Below are positions 1 through 11,600 of a stretch of 64,000 nucleotides of DNA, one piece after another. Made by a program: the position numbers and the translations under genes. Under the pieces are notes generated by a model. That model did not search any database. It saw nothing but the letters and a program-made list of their open reading frames with translations, and was not told the origin of the DNA. Each line of letters opens with the position of its first letter. Position 1 is the first letter of the stretch. This stretch comes from Strongylocentrotus purpuratus (Eukaryota > Echinodermata > Echinoidea > Camarodonta > Strongylocentrotidae): the NCBI RefSeq assembly GCF_000002235.5, contig NW_022145609.1, positions 10,085,274-10,149,273 on the forward strand, in the 5' to 3' direction.

Positions 1-393
1 CTTACTTATTGCACTTACCAAATTGCAAAGGAAAAACTTTCCATTGATCTCGAACCGAAGCACATTGACCGGAGTAATCGGGTTGGCAGGCAAAGAGAAC
101 CGGCAAAATCAGCGGGACCTGTGCCACCGAGACCAATCATAGTTAAGCTGACGAGCTACAAATACCGACAGCTACTAATATTCAACAGGAAATCCCTCAA
201 GCATACCGGAATCGGAATTCAGGAAGATCTAACTGATTTCAATAGTAAACTGCTGGCTGATGCTAGACACCATGTGAAGGTAGATGCAGCATGGTCTTCC
301 GATGGCCGTATTTTTTTTATCCCGCGATCTAGCTCAGCGAAGAACCAGAAGAAGATTATAAGATGTAAGGAAGATCTTGACCTTCTTCTTTGA
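1..393 (+). CDS. LINE ORF1 protein, C-terminal part (partial at window start)
   Basis: The frame is open from base 1 to the TGA at 391-393, about 130 residues. The stretch containing RPIIVKLTSYKYRQ, then GIGIQEDLT, then DGRIFFIPR resembles the RNA-binding C-terminal domain common in ORF1 proteins of invertebrate LINEs, whose role is to bind element RNA and escort it to the target. A GTG at 121 is not a start; the frame simply continues from upstream. ORF1 looks undamaged here, unlike the downstream endonuclease and RT. The identification is by remembered family style, not by a search. Confidence 0.6.
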   Translation, partial: LTYCTYQIAKEKLSIDLEPKHIDRSNRVGRQREPAKSAGPVPPRPIIVKLTSYKYRQLLIFNRKSLKHTGIGIQEDLTDFNSKLLADARHHVKVDAAWSSDGRIFFIPRSSSAKNQKKIIRCKEDLDLLL

Positions 394-999
394 TTTGATA
401 CGTATTGACTTTCTCTGCCTCACCATGAAAACTATTCCTCGAAATCTCTAGTATTTTTAGTGAAACACCAATCTTTTGTGCTTTGAAAGTATATATATTT
501 AAATATAATTCATTATCTGTTATATATTATATCAAATAATTAATTCAAAATAGATCTATTACCCGAATGTGTCTCTTTTTAATTTATCCTGTGTGTATGG
601 GTGACAAGTAAAAAAGAAGAATTATATCAACTTGTTTATCTCTTGTATGCAATTTATAAGTAATGTTATGAATATACTTTATGCTGTGACCCTGATTAGA
701 GTGCAGAGTAAAAACAATATAGTTGTGAATTGAAAATAATGTTTTTTTTCATGTTCACCAGTTTACGTCTATATTAAAAAAAATATTATCAGTGTCATCA
801 ATAATAGCATACTGCTCCATGTTTTCTGTTGTTCACAGATATCACAGTTTTGTTTATATTTGATGATGTACTTGTTCTGTTTTCAAATTTTCATAGTTCT
901 AGTTGATACTATTATTATTGTTGTTGTTTTGACCTAAATACTTTAAGAATACATAGTTTTCACCATTTTTTCTGAATATGATAATCCATCGTAACTTCT

Positions 1000-1858
1000 A
1001 CTAGCTCATAAATTTCTGAGACTTGGATAAACGAGACAACCTAAAATAATTTCAATCTAGATGATTATAATTTGTTGAATGTTAACCGGTTATATGGGCG
1101 TGGGGGTGGTGTTGCACTATTTGTGAAGAAAAAAAATGTATACTGTAAGGACAGACATTGTTTATAATAAAAAAAAAAAAATTAACATGTGAATATTTGT
1201 TTATTGATTTTTTAGATAAAAAATGTAAGAGGTCTACTGTTGGTGTCATTTATAGAAAGCCGGGATCGAATCATGAAATATTCCTTGAATTTTACAACAA
1301 TGTTATTAACAAATTACAAAGCTTCTGCTGAACTTTGGAACAAATTACCTTTAAATGTAAAAAACTGTCAAACCGTTAACCTATTCAAAACTAGTCTCAA
1401 GACACATTTATTCAAAATTGCGTTCGATGATTAATTATCTCTGTTCACTTTGATGTGTATTCCATATGTATTGTTATTTGTAGGTTTATTTGCATTTTTA
1501 GTTTTGTATAAGATGTAATTGTATATCAGTCTATTTTGTGTGTATAGCGCTTAGAGACTTCGGTGGTAAGCGCTTTATAAGTAACGTTTTTATTATTATT
1601 ATTATTATTATGAACATAGGCATATTTATATAACTGGAGATTTTAATATTGACTTACTTAAAGATGATGATACTGTTAATGAATTCCTTTGGCTTAACTC
1701 TGTCCTTGGTGTATTCCCGATTATAAAAACCCCAACTCGTATTACACCAAGCAGTGCTACGCTTATTGATAATGTATTCACCAATGTAGTTGACTCAGAT
1801 TTTGATTCAGGTAGTCTATGTTCAGATGTTAGTGACCACTTACCCATTTTTCTAGTCT
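1000..1858 (+). pseudogene. LINE endonuclease domain remnant, split by a nested insertion
   Basis: Pieces of an APE-type endonuclease can be read in order. They are SETWIN (the catalytic-Glu region, 1015-1032), YGRGGGVALFVKKKN (near 1096-1138), GVIYRKPGS (near 1234-1260), then after the inserted block GDFNIDLLKDDD (near 1635), TPTRITPSSATLIDNVFTN and SDVSDHLPIF (near 1830). These match the order of endonuclease motifs in LINE ORF2 proteins, which nick target DNA. Stops, frame changes and the foreign block at about 1318-1612 make it inactive. Confidence 0.7.
1318..1612 (+). mobile_element. Nested 5'-truncated LINE 3' end inside the older LINE
   Basis: The block begins mid-frame with AELWNKLPLNVKNC, the typical C-terminal RT signature of a different LINE family. 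It has a stop at 1432-1434, a 3' UTR containing agcgcttagagac and gcgctttataag, and a (TTA)n tail at about 1590-1612. Endonuclease motifs of the host LINE lie on both sides. A 63-residue open frame at 1240-1434 is a chimera of the two elements. A reverse-strand copy of the same 3' UTR and tail is present near 49275-49370. Confidence 0.7.
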
Positions 1859-2444
1859 CTAAAAGCTCTAATAATAATAATACTTATCAGCCTAGCTCAT
1901 TTCGCTTTACTCGGAAATACTCAGATGATAATATAAGAAATTTCCAATATGATCTTTATCATGAAGAATGGACTAATCTCTATAATATGTCAAATGCTAA
2001 TGATGCATATTCCTTTTTTATTAACCGTTTTACTCAATTGTTTGACAAGAATTTTCCTCTGTCAAAAACTAAACAAACTAAAAGACGCATAAAAAAACCT
2101 TGGATTACAAAATATTTATTAAGATGCATAAAGAAGAAAAATCGTTATCATAAACACTTTCTGCAAAACAATACATTGGATAATGAAAGAAAATACAAAA
2201 AATATAGAAATAAATTGAATAATCTGTTAAAGCACGCAAAAAAAATCATACTTTTCTAACAGTTTAAAGTTATATAAAAAAAATAATACTAAACAGACTT
2301 GGTCAGTTATAAACTCATTACTAAATAAGCCTAAAAAATCTTTACCTGAATACTTTTTTAATGGAACTGAGAAAGTTTGTGATCCAAAACATATCTGAAT
2401 TTAATCAACATTTTATAAACTGATGTAGACAGATAACCACATCA

Positions 2445-4061
2445 ATGGTCAGTTCTTCTAACAATACTTCTTTTAAGGATCATCTGACTGGTTCTATCAA
2501 CAATTCTATTTTTTTAAATCCTATAACAGAAAATGAAGTTCTACAGATTAGTAAATCACTACAAAACAGTAATTCAGTCGGATTTGATAATCTTAGTACT
2601 AACTTAATGAAAAAAAATTATATTTTACATTGTACAGCCAGTAGTATTTATATTTAATCTCTCTCTTTCTACAGGCTTAGTCCCAGATAAACTAAAAATA
2701 GCTAAAATAACCCCCGTATTTAAAACAGATGATCCTCATAAATTTGATTATTATAGGCCAATATCTATTCTGCCGTCTATATCAAAGTTGTTAGAAAAAT
2801 GTATTTATAACCGATTATATTCCTTTTGTTTAAACAATAAAATTCTCACAGATTCACAATATGGCTTTAGGAAAAATCACTCTACTACACATGCTTTGAT
2901 AGAATTACAAGATACAGTTTTGTCAGCAATTCATACCAATAAATTTTGCATTGGAATTTTATGGACCTTTCAAAAGCCTTTGATATTGTTAATCATAGAA
3001 TACTTGTATCCAAATTAGAACACTATAGGGTTAGGGGCTTACCACTACCTTGGTTTGAAAGTTATCTTTCTAATAGATCTCAATATGTAGTTTATAATAA
3101 CAGTTCCTCAAATTTTTCTTCTATTACACACGGCGTACCACAAGGTTCTATCCTAGGTCCTCTACTGTTTTTAATTTACATTAATGATCTTACACATTCT
3201 TCTGACAAATTTAATTACATTATGTACGCTGACGATACTACTTTAATTTATACCCAACCTAACACTCATAACTTACAAAATAATATCAATACTGAATTAG
3301 ACAAAGTAACAAAATGGTTCAAATCAAATAAATTGTTGATAAATCCTAGTAAAACAAATTACATAACTTTCTTCCATAGGCAGTCAAATTACACTAATTC
3401 GCTTGATAATTTGTTTATAAAAATAGATGAGGTTCCATTAAATAAGGTAAATAATGTTAATTTTCTTGGTGTTTGTATTGATTTTAATATGCAATGGGAC
3501 AGTCATGTCAATAAAGTCACTCAAAAGGTATCTAAATGTATTGGTATATTATACAGATTAAAGGACTCGCTTCCACCTTCAGCATTATTACTACTTTATA
3601 ATTCATTCATGCTCTCATATTTAAATTATTGTGTTACTGTTTGGGATAATTGTAGTCGAACTAAATTAGATAAATTATTTAAATTGCAAAAAAAAGCCCT
3701 TCGCATATGCCTTGGATGTCATTATCGTGCCCATTCTGCCCCACTGTTTAGAAAATTGAAATCTCTTAATATTTGTGATTTGTACTACTCCATTGCCCTC
3801 CTTGGTTTCTTCTACTTTCAAAATAAATTACCTGTTAATATTTTTCAGATGTTCACTCTTAATTACCAGATACATAACCACAATACCCGTTTTAAAGATT
3901 CTTTTCACTTATGGCCAGTAAAAACAAATAAGGTAATAAAATCAGTACGTCATAATTTCCCTGTAATTTGGAACTCCATCCCTAAATATATTTCTGATTG
4001 CAAGTCAATTAATTCCTTCAAAAAAAAGTTGAAGCAGTTTCTTTATCTCAAATATGTATAG
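2445..4061 (+). pseudogene. LINE reverse transcriptase, frameshifted
   Basis: The N-terminal RT blocks are spread over two frames (2445-2657 and 2788-3018). The rest is a long frame, 2946-4061, with MDLSKAFDIVNH, HGVPQGSILGPLLFLIYIND and the catalytic YADD at 3225-3236, and a C-terminal segment with WNSIPKYISDCKS. There is a frameshift near 2950-3018, and an upstream stop near 2396 separates the linker. RT copies element RNA into DNA at the nicked target. This copy cannot make a full ORF2 protein. Confidence 0.9.
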
Positions 4062-4333
4062 TTACTTATCTTATGTTTATATTTGTGTTATATGTTTTTT
4101 TTTGTTGTTTCTTTTTATTTAATGTTCGTTTTTTTTCTTCTTATTTTAAATCTTTGCTTTACATTATGCTATGAATGCTTTGGGAACTATGCGTGTACAA
4201 GGCCTAAGGGCTTTATTTATGTAGTTCCCCATTTCATTTCTAAATTTGTTCATGAATAATTTTGTATCTTTTGTATCAATGTAATTTTTAATCGAGAATG
4301 AAATAAATGCGAATTCAATTCAATTCAATTCAA

Positions 4334-4592
4334 CTTATGCTTCACCGTTATTAGTTTACTGTATATACGACACTAAATGTGTATTACTGATCTTTTAATT
4401 ATACTTATATAGTTATGTTGATTTTGCTATTTTTGTTGTTGTTGTATGTTCTAATAATACCCATCAAATCTTTTTCTTTTCAATGGTCACTCTGTTAAAC
4501 AACAAATTCCTGAGTTCACTTTTTGAGAGTATGTACATTAGGTCTAGCAAAATGTTCTCTCACCCCCTTCCCCCTTTTCCCGTTTCTCTCAG
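4334..4592 (+). other. Intron end, no exon found
   Basis: This AT-rich stretch lies between the LINE tail and the first visible receptor exon. It ends in a strong polypyrimidine tract and AG at 4591-4592. I see no ATG followed by a signal-peptide-like segment, so the start of the gene is not here. Confidence 0.6.
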
Positions 4593-7500
4593 AGTGCCCT
4601 GATAATTACCTCGAAGGACCGAATGGGAATTGTTATTCATACCAATACTCCTCGCCATCATCATCGGCCAAAGACTGGGCCAGTGCTCGCGGTTATTGTG
4701 CCGTCACAAACGATTCTGACCTCGTCGTTCTTAACGACGAAACCGAGTACGAGTGGTTCGTCAATCTTACATCGACAGTCGCTCCAAACTCGTCATGGTG
4801 GTTAGGTAGGGGATTTATACTTTACTTGTGATAAATATTACCATTCTAGTGATAATGATGATGATGATAATAATTAACCATTATTGTAGTAACATACACT
4901 GTTGGCCATAAAGTAGGAATAGTATTTCTTACATATTTTGATGCATTGATTGTGACAATATACCTATATATAAATATATACATTTGATGTTTTCTCAGAA
5001 CTTTACGGATCAATCTCCTTTGATCAGTAAACTTTCAAGAAGATATAAATGTTATCCATAAAAAATAAACCTTATTATCACAATCATTTCTTGAAAAGAG
5101 TTAAGATTAAATTATTCCAACATTATGATATTTATGAAGGTGATTAAAATATATAATATAAATAATAATTATAGTGATATCGTAACGAATCATCAATTGT
5201 AATACGTCTATTGCTTTTGATGTATTTTTTATGTGTACTTTAAAATAGACCTATTTATTAATTGCATGCATATATTTTTGAACAATAGTTTCTTTTGACA
5301 ACTTAAAAGCTTGCCAGAGGCTTGCCAGAAGTAGCAACATATAATGTATGCCAAGTGTATTCCATCTATAGAGATGCCATTATTTATAGCAGGTGAATGA
5401 CATGGTTGGAAACAAGGGTTTCGGGAGAGAAACATGCCTAAATTGAAATACATTAGTAAACATGTCTATACTATCCATTCAACAAGAATTATTATGGGGG
5501 GAAAACAGATAAATTCATAAAAATGGTTCATTATTCTTCGTATGACATCAGGTTATCATGATAACTCAGTTGAAGGAGATTGGAGATGGATTGACTGCGG
5601 AGGAACCACTGATTGGCAGCGTAACCTGTGGTCCTCTGGTTACCCTGGCAACGAAAGAGATGATTGTGGTGTCCTCTTGCCTACCGGAGAGATTGATGAC
5701 GTCGTATGTGACATTCCAATCAACTATTTCTTATGCGAAGTCAGCCCTAAAGGTAATCTAGTACATGTACAAATGCTATTTAGTTATTTATCCACTAAAA
5801 TCCTAACATCAATTAATCAACTAAGTTGTATTGCAAAGTTAGCCTGAAAGTTGTTGTGGTCTAGTGGATATATCACCGGGCTGTAGATCACATGGTTCGT
5901 GGTTCGAGTCCCACCGAAGGGCAAGACAATAGAGCCCCGTAATGGCAGCCATGCTGAAGCCGGTCTATTATTGTGGAGCTCCGGGAGAATTAAATCTGAC
6001 AGACATGAACCCACTATTATTATTTATCATTAACAATCATCAACTAAATCTGTAACATCAATGATAACCAAAAAATAGTCCGAAATTCGAGCACTACTTT
6101 CATTTTTGTGTATATAATGATTTATCCACGTTTTACTGATTGCATTTCAAACAGGATTTAATAATAAATAGGACTAATTCATCGTAATTTTAATATTAAT
6201 GTACTTTTTTATATTTGTGATTGATGTTACATACTGTTTATACAAAAAAATGCACGGGTGTAAGTGTGATTTTCGCTGTACCACAACATTAGTTATGAAC
6301 TATATGAACAAAACATATTTAGAATGCTTATTTAAACTTTGATGATTAAAGTATACCATAATGAATGAGACTGCATTACATAATGTGTATTGATGTGACC
6401 AACGGAATAAGAATACCCAAATCCCCTTTTTCTTATCTGAAATAAATCCGTTTTGAAAACACCGTCAGTTGCCATCAAATTGTGAGAGAATAAATACTTA
6501 ACATGCAATGACTAATCGTTATCTCAATTAAGGGATCGGTAACGATGTTTCAAGATCATACGTGATCACTCCACGCCCATCATCAAATAAATCTGTGCTT
6601 TTCAAACAACATTGATAAGAATGGCATTATAACTTCATATTCAAATACGTTTAAACGTTCAAAGTGTCCTTAATGTTAGATTGAATCACTGTGGAAGAGA
6701 TAAGACAATTAAGAAAAGTTACCACTCCTCTGCTGCTTACAAGTTACAACTTGTTAACTTTTTTGTTTGATTTTTCCATTTAATAGTTTGCATTGACACT
6801 ATTTTATTAATGAATACGTAATAAAATTTCATGTTTGTATATATGCGCACATTCAGGCAATCAAGCTGGATTCTTGTCACATTTTATAGGATTATGCAAT
6901 TATGTTCGCTGTTAATTTAATGAATGATTCGATGTAATCAATTTTAAGTTTTTGTAATGCTAAAGTGTAAATTATGGTTATATTTCATGCAATACGTGTA
7001 GATATATCTTGACAAATTTACCACCATATATGTACACAAGTGCAAGCTGCGTGAACTGTTTAAATAAAACCTCTATTGAATTTAATCATGTTCAGGTGTT
7101 CAAATACAAACACGGATCCGATGTGAAAAAACACAAATAGAAATAGGGAGGGGGAGGGGTCAACTGATCATGAAGATAACTGCGCAAGAGAAATGCTCGA
7201 TGTTTGTGATTATCTTTAAAGGACGTCATTTGAGAGAATCGAGTTTTACTGGTTTTAATAAACACTTCACTTTTCATTCAATCATAGTTTACATTATTAT
7301 CGATCTATTGATATAAAAATCACCTGTTTCACTTTTATTTTATCAACTTATATACGATTATGATTCATAGTTCTCCTTCCATATCATGTAAATTGCGCCT
7401 GCTTGCATATCTAATTGTAATTAGTCGTTTATTTGTATTTTTATTCTTTCAGGTTTTACACCAGACGAAGCCAGACCAACCAATCTAATTGCTGAAGTAA

Positions 7501-8652
7501 CATCCACCCTCACTGTTACTCTGAAGTGGGATGTTTCCCCTTTTTACTGTGATGTGTTTGGATATCGAATCCAAGTTACCAATGAACAGATGGAAACCAC
7601 TCAAGGTAAACATGTGGTTGCTGTTGTTGTGGTGGAGGTGGTGGTGGTGGTGGTGGTGGTGGTGGTGGTGGTGGTGGTGGTGTGATGTGATGTGTTTGGA
7701 TATCGAATCCAGGTAACCGATGAACACATGGAAACCACTCACGGTAAACATGTTGCTGTTTTTGTGGGTGTGATGGTGGTGTTGGTGGTGGTGGTGATTT
7801 TACGTTAATTTTACCTTTTTGGGGGAGATGGGCCCTCTCCCCTGACGCTCAAGGGGAGGGGTGCGATTGTTCAGGTGAACAAAAAAAATAAATAAGTGCT
7901 CAACACCCCCCTCTCTTATCTTAGCTTGGTGACCCGACACTTTTGCAATGTACTGAACATGTAAATTCTTTTAGTTTTGTTCATAATGATGTAATAGTTA
8001 TCTAATTCATTTGAGAAGAATTATCGCAGATTATTTGCTATCTCTCAAATTGATTTAAATAACATGTGCCATTTTGATAAAACGTTTGGCATTGGCAGGC
8101 GCGTATGCAAGGGGGGGGGGGGAGATTCTGGATGTTGAACCCCCTCCCGGCCCCTCCTTTAACTTTTTTAATGTGTGTGTTTTGGAGAAAATTCCCCCCC
8201 CCTTTGTTTTTTATAAATATTTTGTTTAATAATAAATAATAATAAAAAATAATAAAAGATTGTGGTAATGGATGACATCAAAAGCTGACCTCACCCCCCC
8301 CCCCAACGAAACGAACTATCGATCGGCCAAATTTTGAGACACACACACACACAAAAAGTCCTCTTACCCCCCCCCCCCCCCCCCCGAATTATGTCTTCGT
8401 CATTCGTAACATGATTATTATCAGTAAAAACTATACATATTTTAGCTAATTGTTTTTTTTTTTGTTATCGATTAATAATACCAAAACATATTGCTTGTCT
8501 TGTTGTTGAAACAGAGGTGGTCTATGGAGGTAAAACTAGTGAGGTAGAGATATCTTTGGACCGTGTCAGGACAGAGTATTCCTTCACTGTGGCTGCGTGG
8601 ACGATCTTGGATGAGGAACTGGCTGTGATTGGTCCAGCTGTTGCTACGACAG
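4593..8652 (+). CDS. Module 1: CTLD + FN3
   Basis: The exons are 4593-4805 and 5552-5752 (CTLD) and 7453-7605 and 8515-8652 (FN3), 235 codons. The CTLD starts ECPDNYLEGPNGNCY, has DSDLVVLND, WWLG joined across the intron to GYHD, WRWIDC (the extra Cys), DDCG, VVC and FLCEV. The lone FN3 Cys is in FYCDVFGYRI. The start at 4593 is forced because the alternative AG two bases later gives an immediate stop. Intron 2 holds a tRNA-derived SINE (5848-6045) and otherwise AT-rich sequence with nothing recognised to 7452. Intron 3 holds a copied exon end, GTG and C/G homopolymer tracts. It is the most divergent N-terminal CTLD, with a Ser-rich insert after NCYSYQY. Confidence 0.92.
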
Positions 8653-11600
8653 GTAGGTACACTGTCTCGGAGTTCAGTCCGGCATGGTCACAATTCTGAA
8701 TGTCATGTACAACAAAATGTAATTGTGTAGTTTTATCAGACATCATCCTATCATTCATATCACTACCATCCCAGTATAGCTTCCTGAGTAGTCTGCTAAA
8801 CTTGATGGAATAGATCTACTCCATCAAGTATCAAGTATCAGCAATATTATATTTTTGCCTCGATTTGAGCGCGTGCATGTGCATGAATGGCATTCCATAG
8901 TTTGACTCGGTGCAGAAACGAAAGTTGCTCGCGGACGGATCCATTCAAAGCTCGGTAATCTTTCACTATTTATTACCATTACCTGTATACGTCAACACAT
9001 TTTAAGGGTAACTCAATGAGCTCTTCATGTTTAGTCATTTATGGCACAAGGTACGGAATCAGTGGCCAAATCGTACGTCTTGACAAGAATATACAGTAAA
9101 CCCGACGTAGAACTGCGCACATGGGACCGAAGACGGAATTTCTTGGGGAAACGCGCAACAGTCTATCCATCGCATAGACCTTCATGCGCATGTGCAGAAA
9201 CTCGCTACCTGATTTGTCAAAAGTTCTCGAGACTTGAAAAAGTTTTATTGTTTGAAGAAAGTACTAATTTTGTTGGATTTAAAATAACCCAACTCTAAAG
9301 ACTAAAGAGATTTAGAAGAAGGCCATCATCAGATTCACATTTATTGATTTAAAACTTTGAAGTTTGAGTCAAGTCAAGAAAAGTATACATTTATCTGATC
9401 GTCTCATGATCACAGTTCACACTGACTGATGTTGGTGTTCTCACAACACAAACACCAGCTTTTGACACAGAACTTGAAATCACTCATTGAGTCATTCGAT
9501 TATAAGACGGGCTTAATGTCTTGAATCTGAATATTTCATTGAATCTTCGCTTCTTTATATTCCAGGTTCTTGTCCGGACAGTTATGAGGAGAGCCCCGGT
9601 GGACGATGTTATCTGTTCAGAAATCTGACCAATGGGGAGTGGTGGCCGGCAGGGAGGAGGTCATGTGACAACACAGTGGACGGTGACCTTGTGATCATCA
9701 ATGATGAGGAGGAATTGAACTATATCATGAACAGGACCTCTGAAATTGATCCAGATGGAAAATGGTGGATTGGTAGGTGTTTTATGACTCATAGGGAATG
9801 TATTGATTTATAAACATTACCTCCTCTTTATTTGACTGTTTTTTTTTGTAATGCTAATTTATATTAACATTTGTTATCATAAATGTATATGAAATGGAAA
9901 CAAATTGAGCTCTATATTGTAAATTGTACCTTAATTTATACAGATGGAATGTGGTTGATTGTCTTATACATGTATCTCCATCTTTGTAGGTATGTTATAA
10001 TTTTTGATAGAAATTGTATTTAGTATGGGTTAGAGTAAGGACTCTTCTGCATCCTCCATATTTTGTAAGAAGTGGTATTTTCTAACAACTTTTGCAACAG
10101 AATGTTCCTTGCTATTCATTTTTTTGATAGTACTGGAAAAATTCCAATGATAATTAGCCAGCAGACTTAGATAAAATCTATAAGATTTGTCATTAAGACG
10201 GAATATTTGCCTCTGTCTGCCCCCAGCCCAGGGACATCATTCCATTGAACACTCCTTTGATTTTCATTTTCTTCTCTTAATTTCAACCAGGACTATCTGA
10301 TCTTACTGCTGATGATGACTGGCAATGGGTGGATTGTACAGAGTCTAACGACTGGCAGAACCGTCTCTGGGCACCGGGTTACCCCACCTGCGATGATACA
10401 CACGACTGTGCAGTCTTGAACCCCGATGGCACCATCCAAGATGACGCTTGTGATCTACGCATCAACTCAATCTGTGAGATATCTCCTAAAGGTAATATAA
10501 AAGTTCACCGCACCAACAATACAAACCTTGGCTTTTAAGCGAGGTTTGTTGTTGCACCACATTTTTTTCTCAACAGAGATAGTTGGCCCTTAAAAAAGGG
10601 GTAGTGTTGAGATCAGTTATTTTGTATTTTTCCAGGATTAAAGTTAAGAATGTGATTTATGTAGGAAATTTACCTCAGCACACGTGTCATATACAGTGTT
10701 ACCTAAAAAGAACATTGTTGATTATTTCAAAGAGTATAATGTGCAACCCCAAAACTCTGGAATAACTTACCATTAGAAGTCAAGAAATCACCATCTGTGA
10801 ATATCTTTAAATCAAAACTGCATGCACATATTTTCAATTAACTGTAAATTTAAGCATATCAGGAGCTCTTATTGCATAGTAGAATACATAATTAATGTTG
10901 GATAGTTTCTGTGCTCTATAAATGCATTATTATTATGATTATTATTATGATATTGATTACAAATTTGCATGTGTAGGGAACATCTCTAAATGGGGTGTTT
11001 TTCGATTTAATCCTGTCATAACAGCATGTTTTTACTATCAAGGATCAAAATCTTGAAACTAATATTCTTACCATTGTAGAGTTTGATGAACAAGCTGTGA
11101 TGGTTGGAAACCTGATGGTCTCTGCATCCTTACCCACCAGTCTAGAGGTTTCATGGTCTCTGCCTGTATATGGCTGCAGTGCAGTCGGGTACCGCATCTA
11201 TTATTCCATTGCAGATAGCATGGACGACAAGGAATCCAGTGAGTTTTCTTTTTTCTTTATTCAATGCATGGACTCGGTGGAAGAGAGTTCATGGTATAGG
11301 AAGAGCATTGAAAGTTTTGACAGCTGTAAAATAGCCATCAAAGCTTAAAGAAAGTTGTGAAAAAGAAAAAAAATCATATTGCCCTTTGGGAATCTCACTA
11401 TTCTATTCGTTCAGTCTTTTCAGTCAAAGTCTTAAAGGAGCACTTAGAAAAAGAATATTTTCTTACATTATGGAACTGTTTTAACTTTTGTTATAGCTAA
11501 TTACAAACCTTACATAACATGCTTTTCAGTAAGCCCCTTGTTTTACACGTGTATGTTGTATCTGAACTGTCCTTAAATACCTTTCATCATATTCAAGTTA

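Larger units (their letters stand above)
1..4333 (+). mobile_element. Decayed non-LTR retrotransposon (LINE, CR1/L2-like), 5' end outside window
   Basis: The order is that of a two-ORF LINE: the C-terminal part of an ORF1 protein (1-393), an AP-endonuclease remnant (about 1000-1858, interrupted), reverse transcriptase (about 2445-4061), a 3' UTR, and a short AATTC/ATTCA tandem tail at 4311-4333. The frame is broken at several points, so the copy is dead. The RT motifs (HGVPQGSILGPLLFL, YADD) identify a non-LTR element. Assignment to the CR1/L2 superfamily rests on general RT style and the short tandem tail, and is tentative. The element lies upstream of the first visible receptor exon, on the same strand, and so is probably inside an upstream intron of that gene. 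Confidence 0.85.

Noticed and set aside
4523..4831. Start codon and signal peptide for module 1 (MRVCTLGLAKCSLTPFPLF...)
   Set aside because: The nominal start is a TTG, and the hydrophobic part is the polypyrimidine tract of the acceptor at 4591-4592.
5850..5920. tRNA gene
   Set aside because: A and B boxes are present, but the stems do not pair convincingly and a SINE body follows; the same holds for the other tRNA-like copies.
7485..7751. Minus-strand frame with a poly-His run (and plus-strand poly-Trp frame)
   Set aside because: Product of the (GTG)n microsatellite between the two copies of an exon end; no splice or family support.
9041..9298. 85-codon frame between modules 1 and 2
   Set aside because: Starts at an isolated ATG in an intron, lacks domain similarity and has no plausible splice partner in phase 1.
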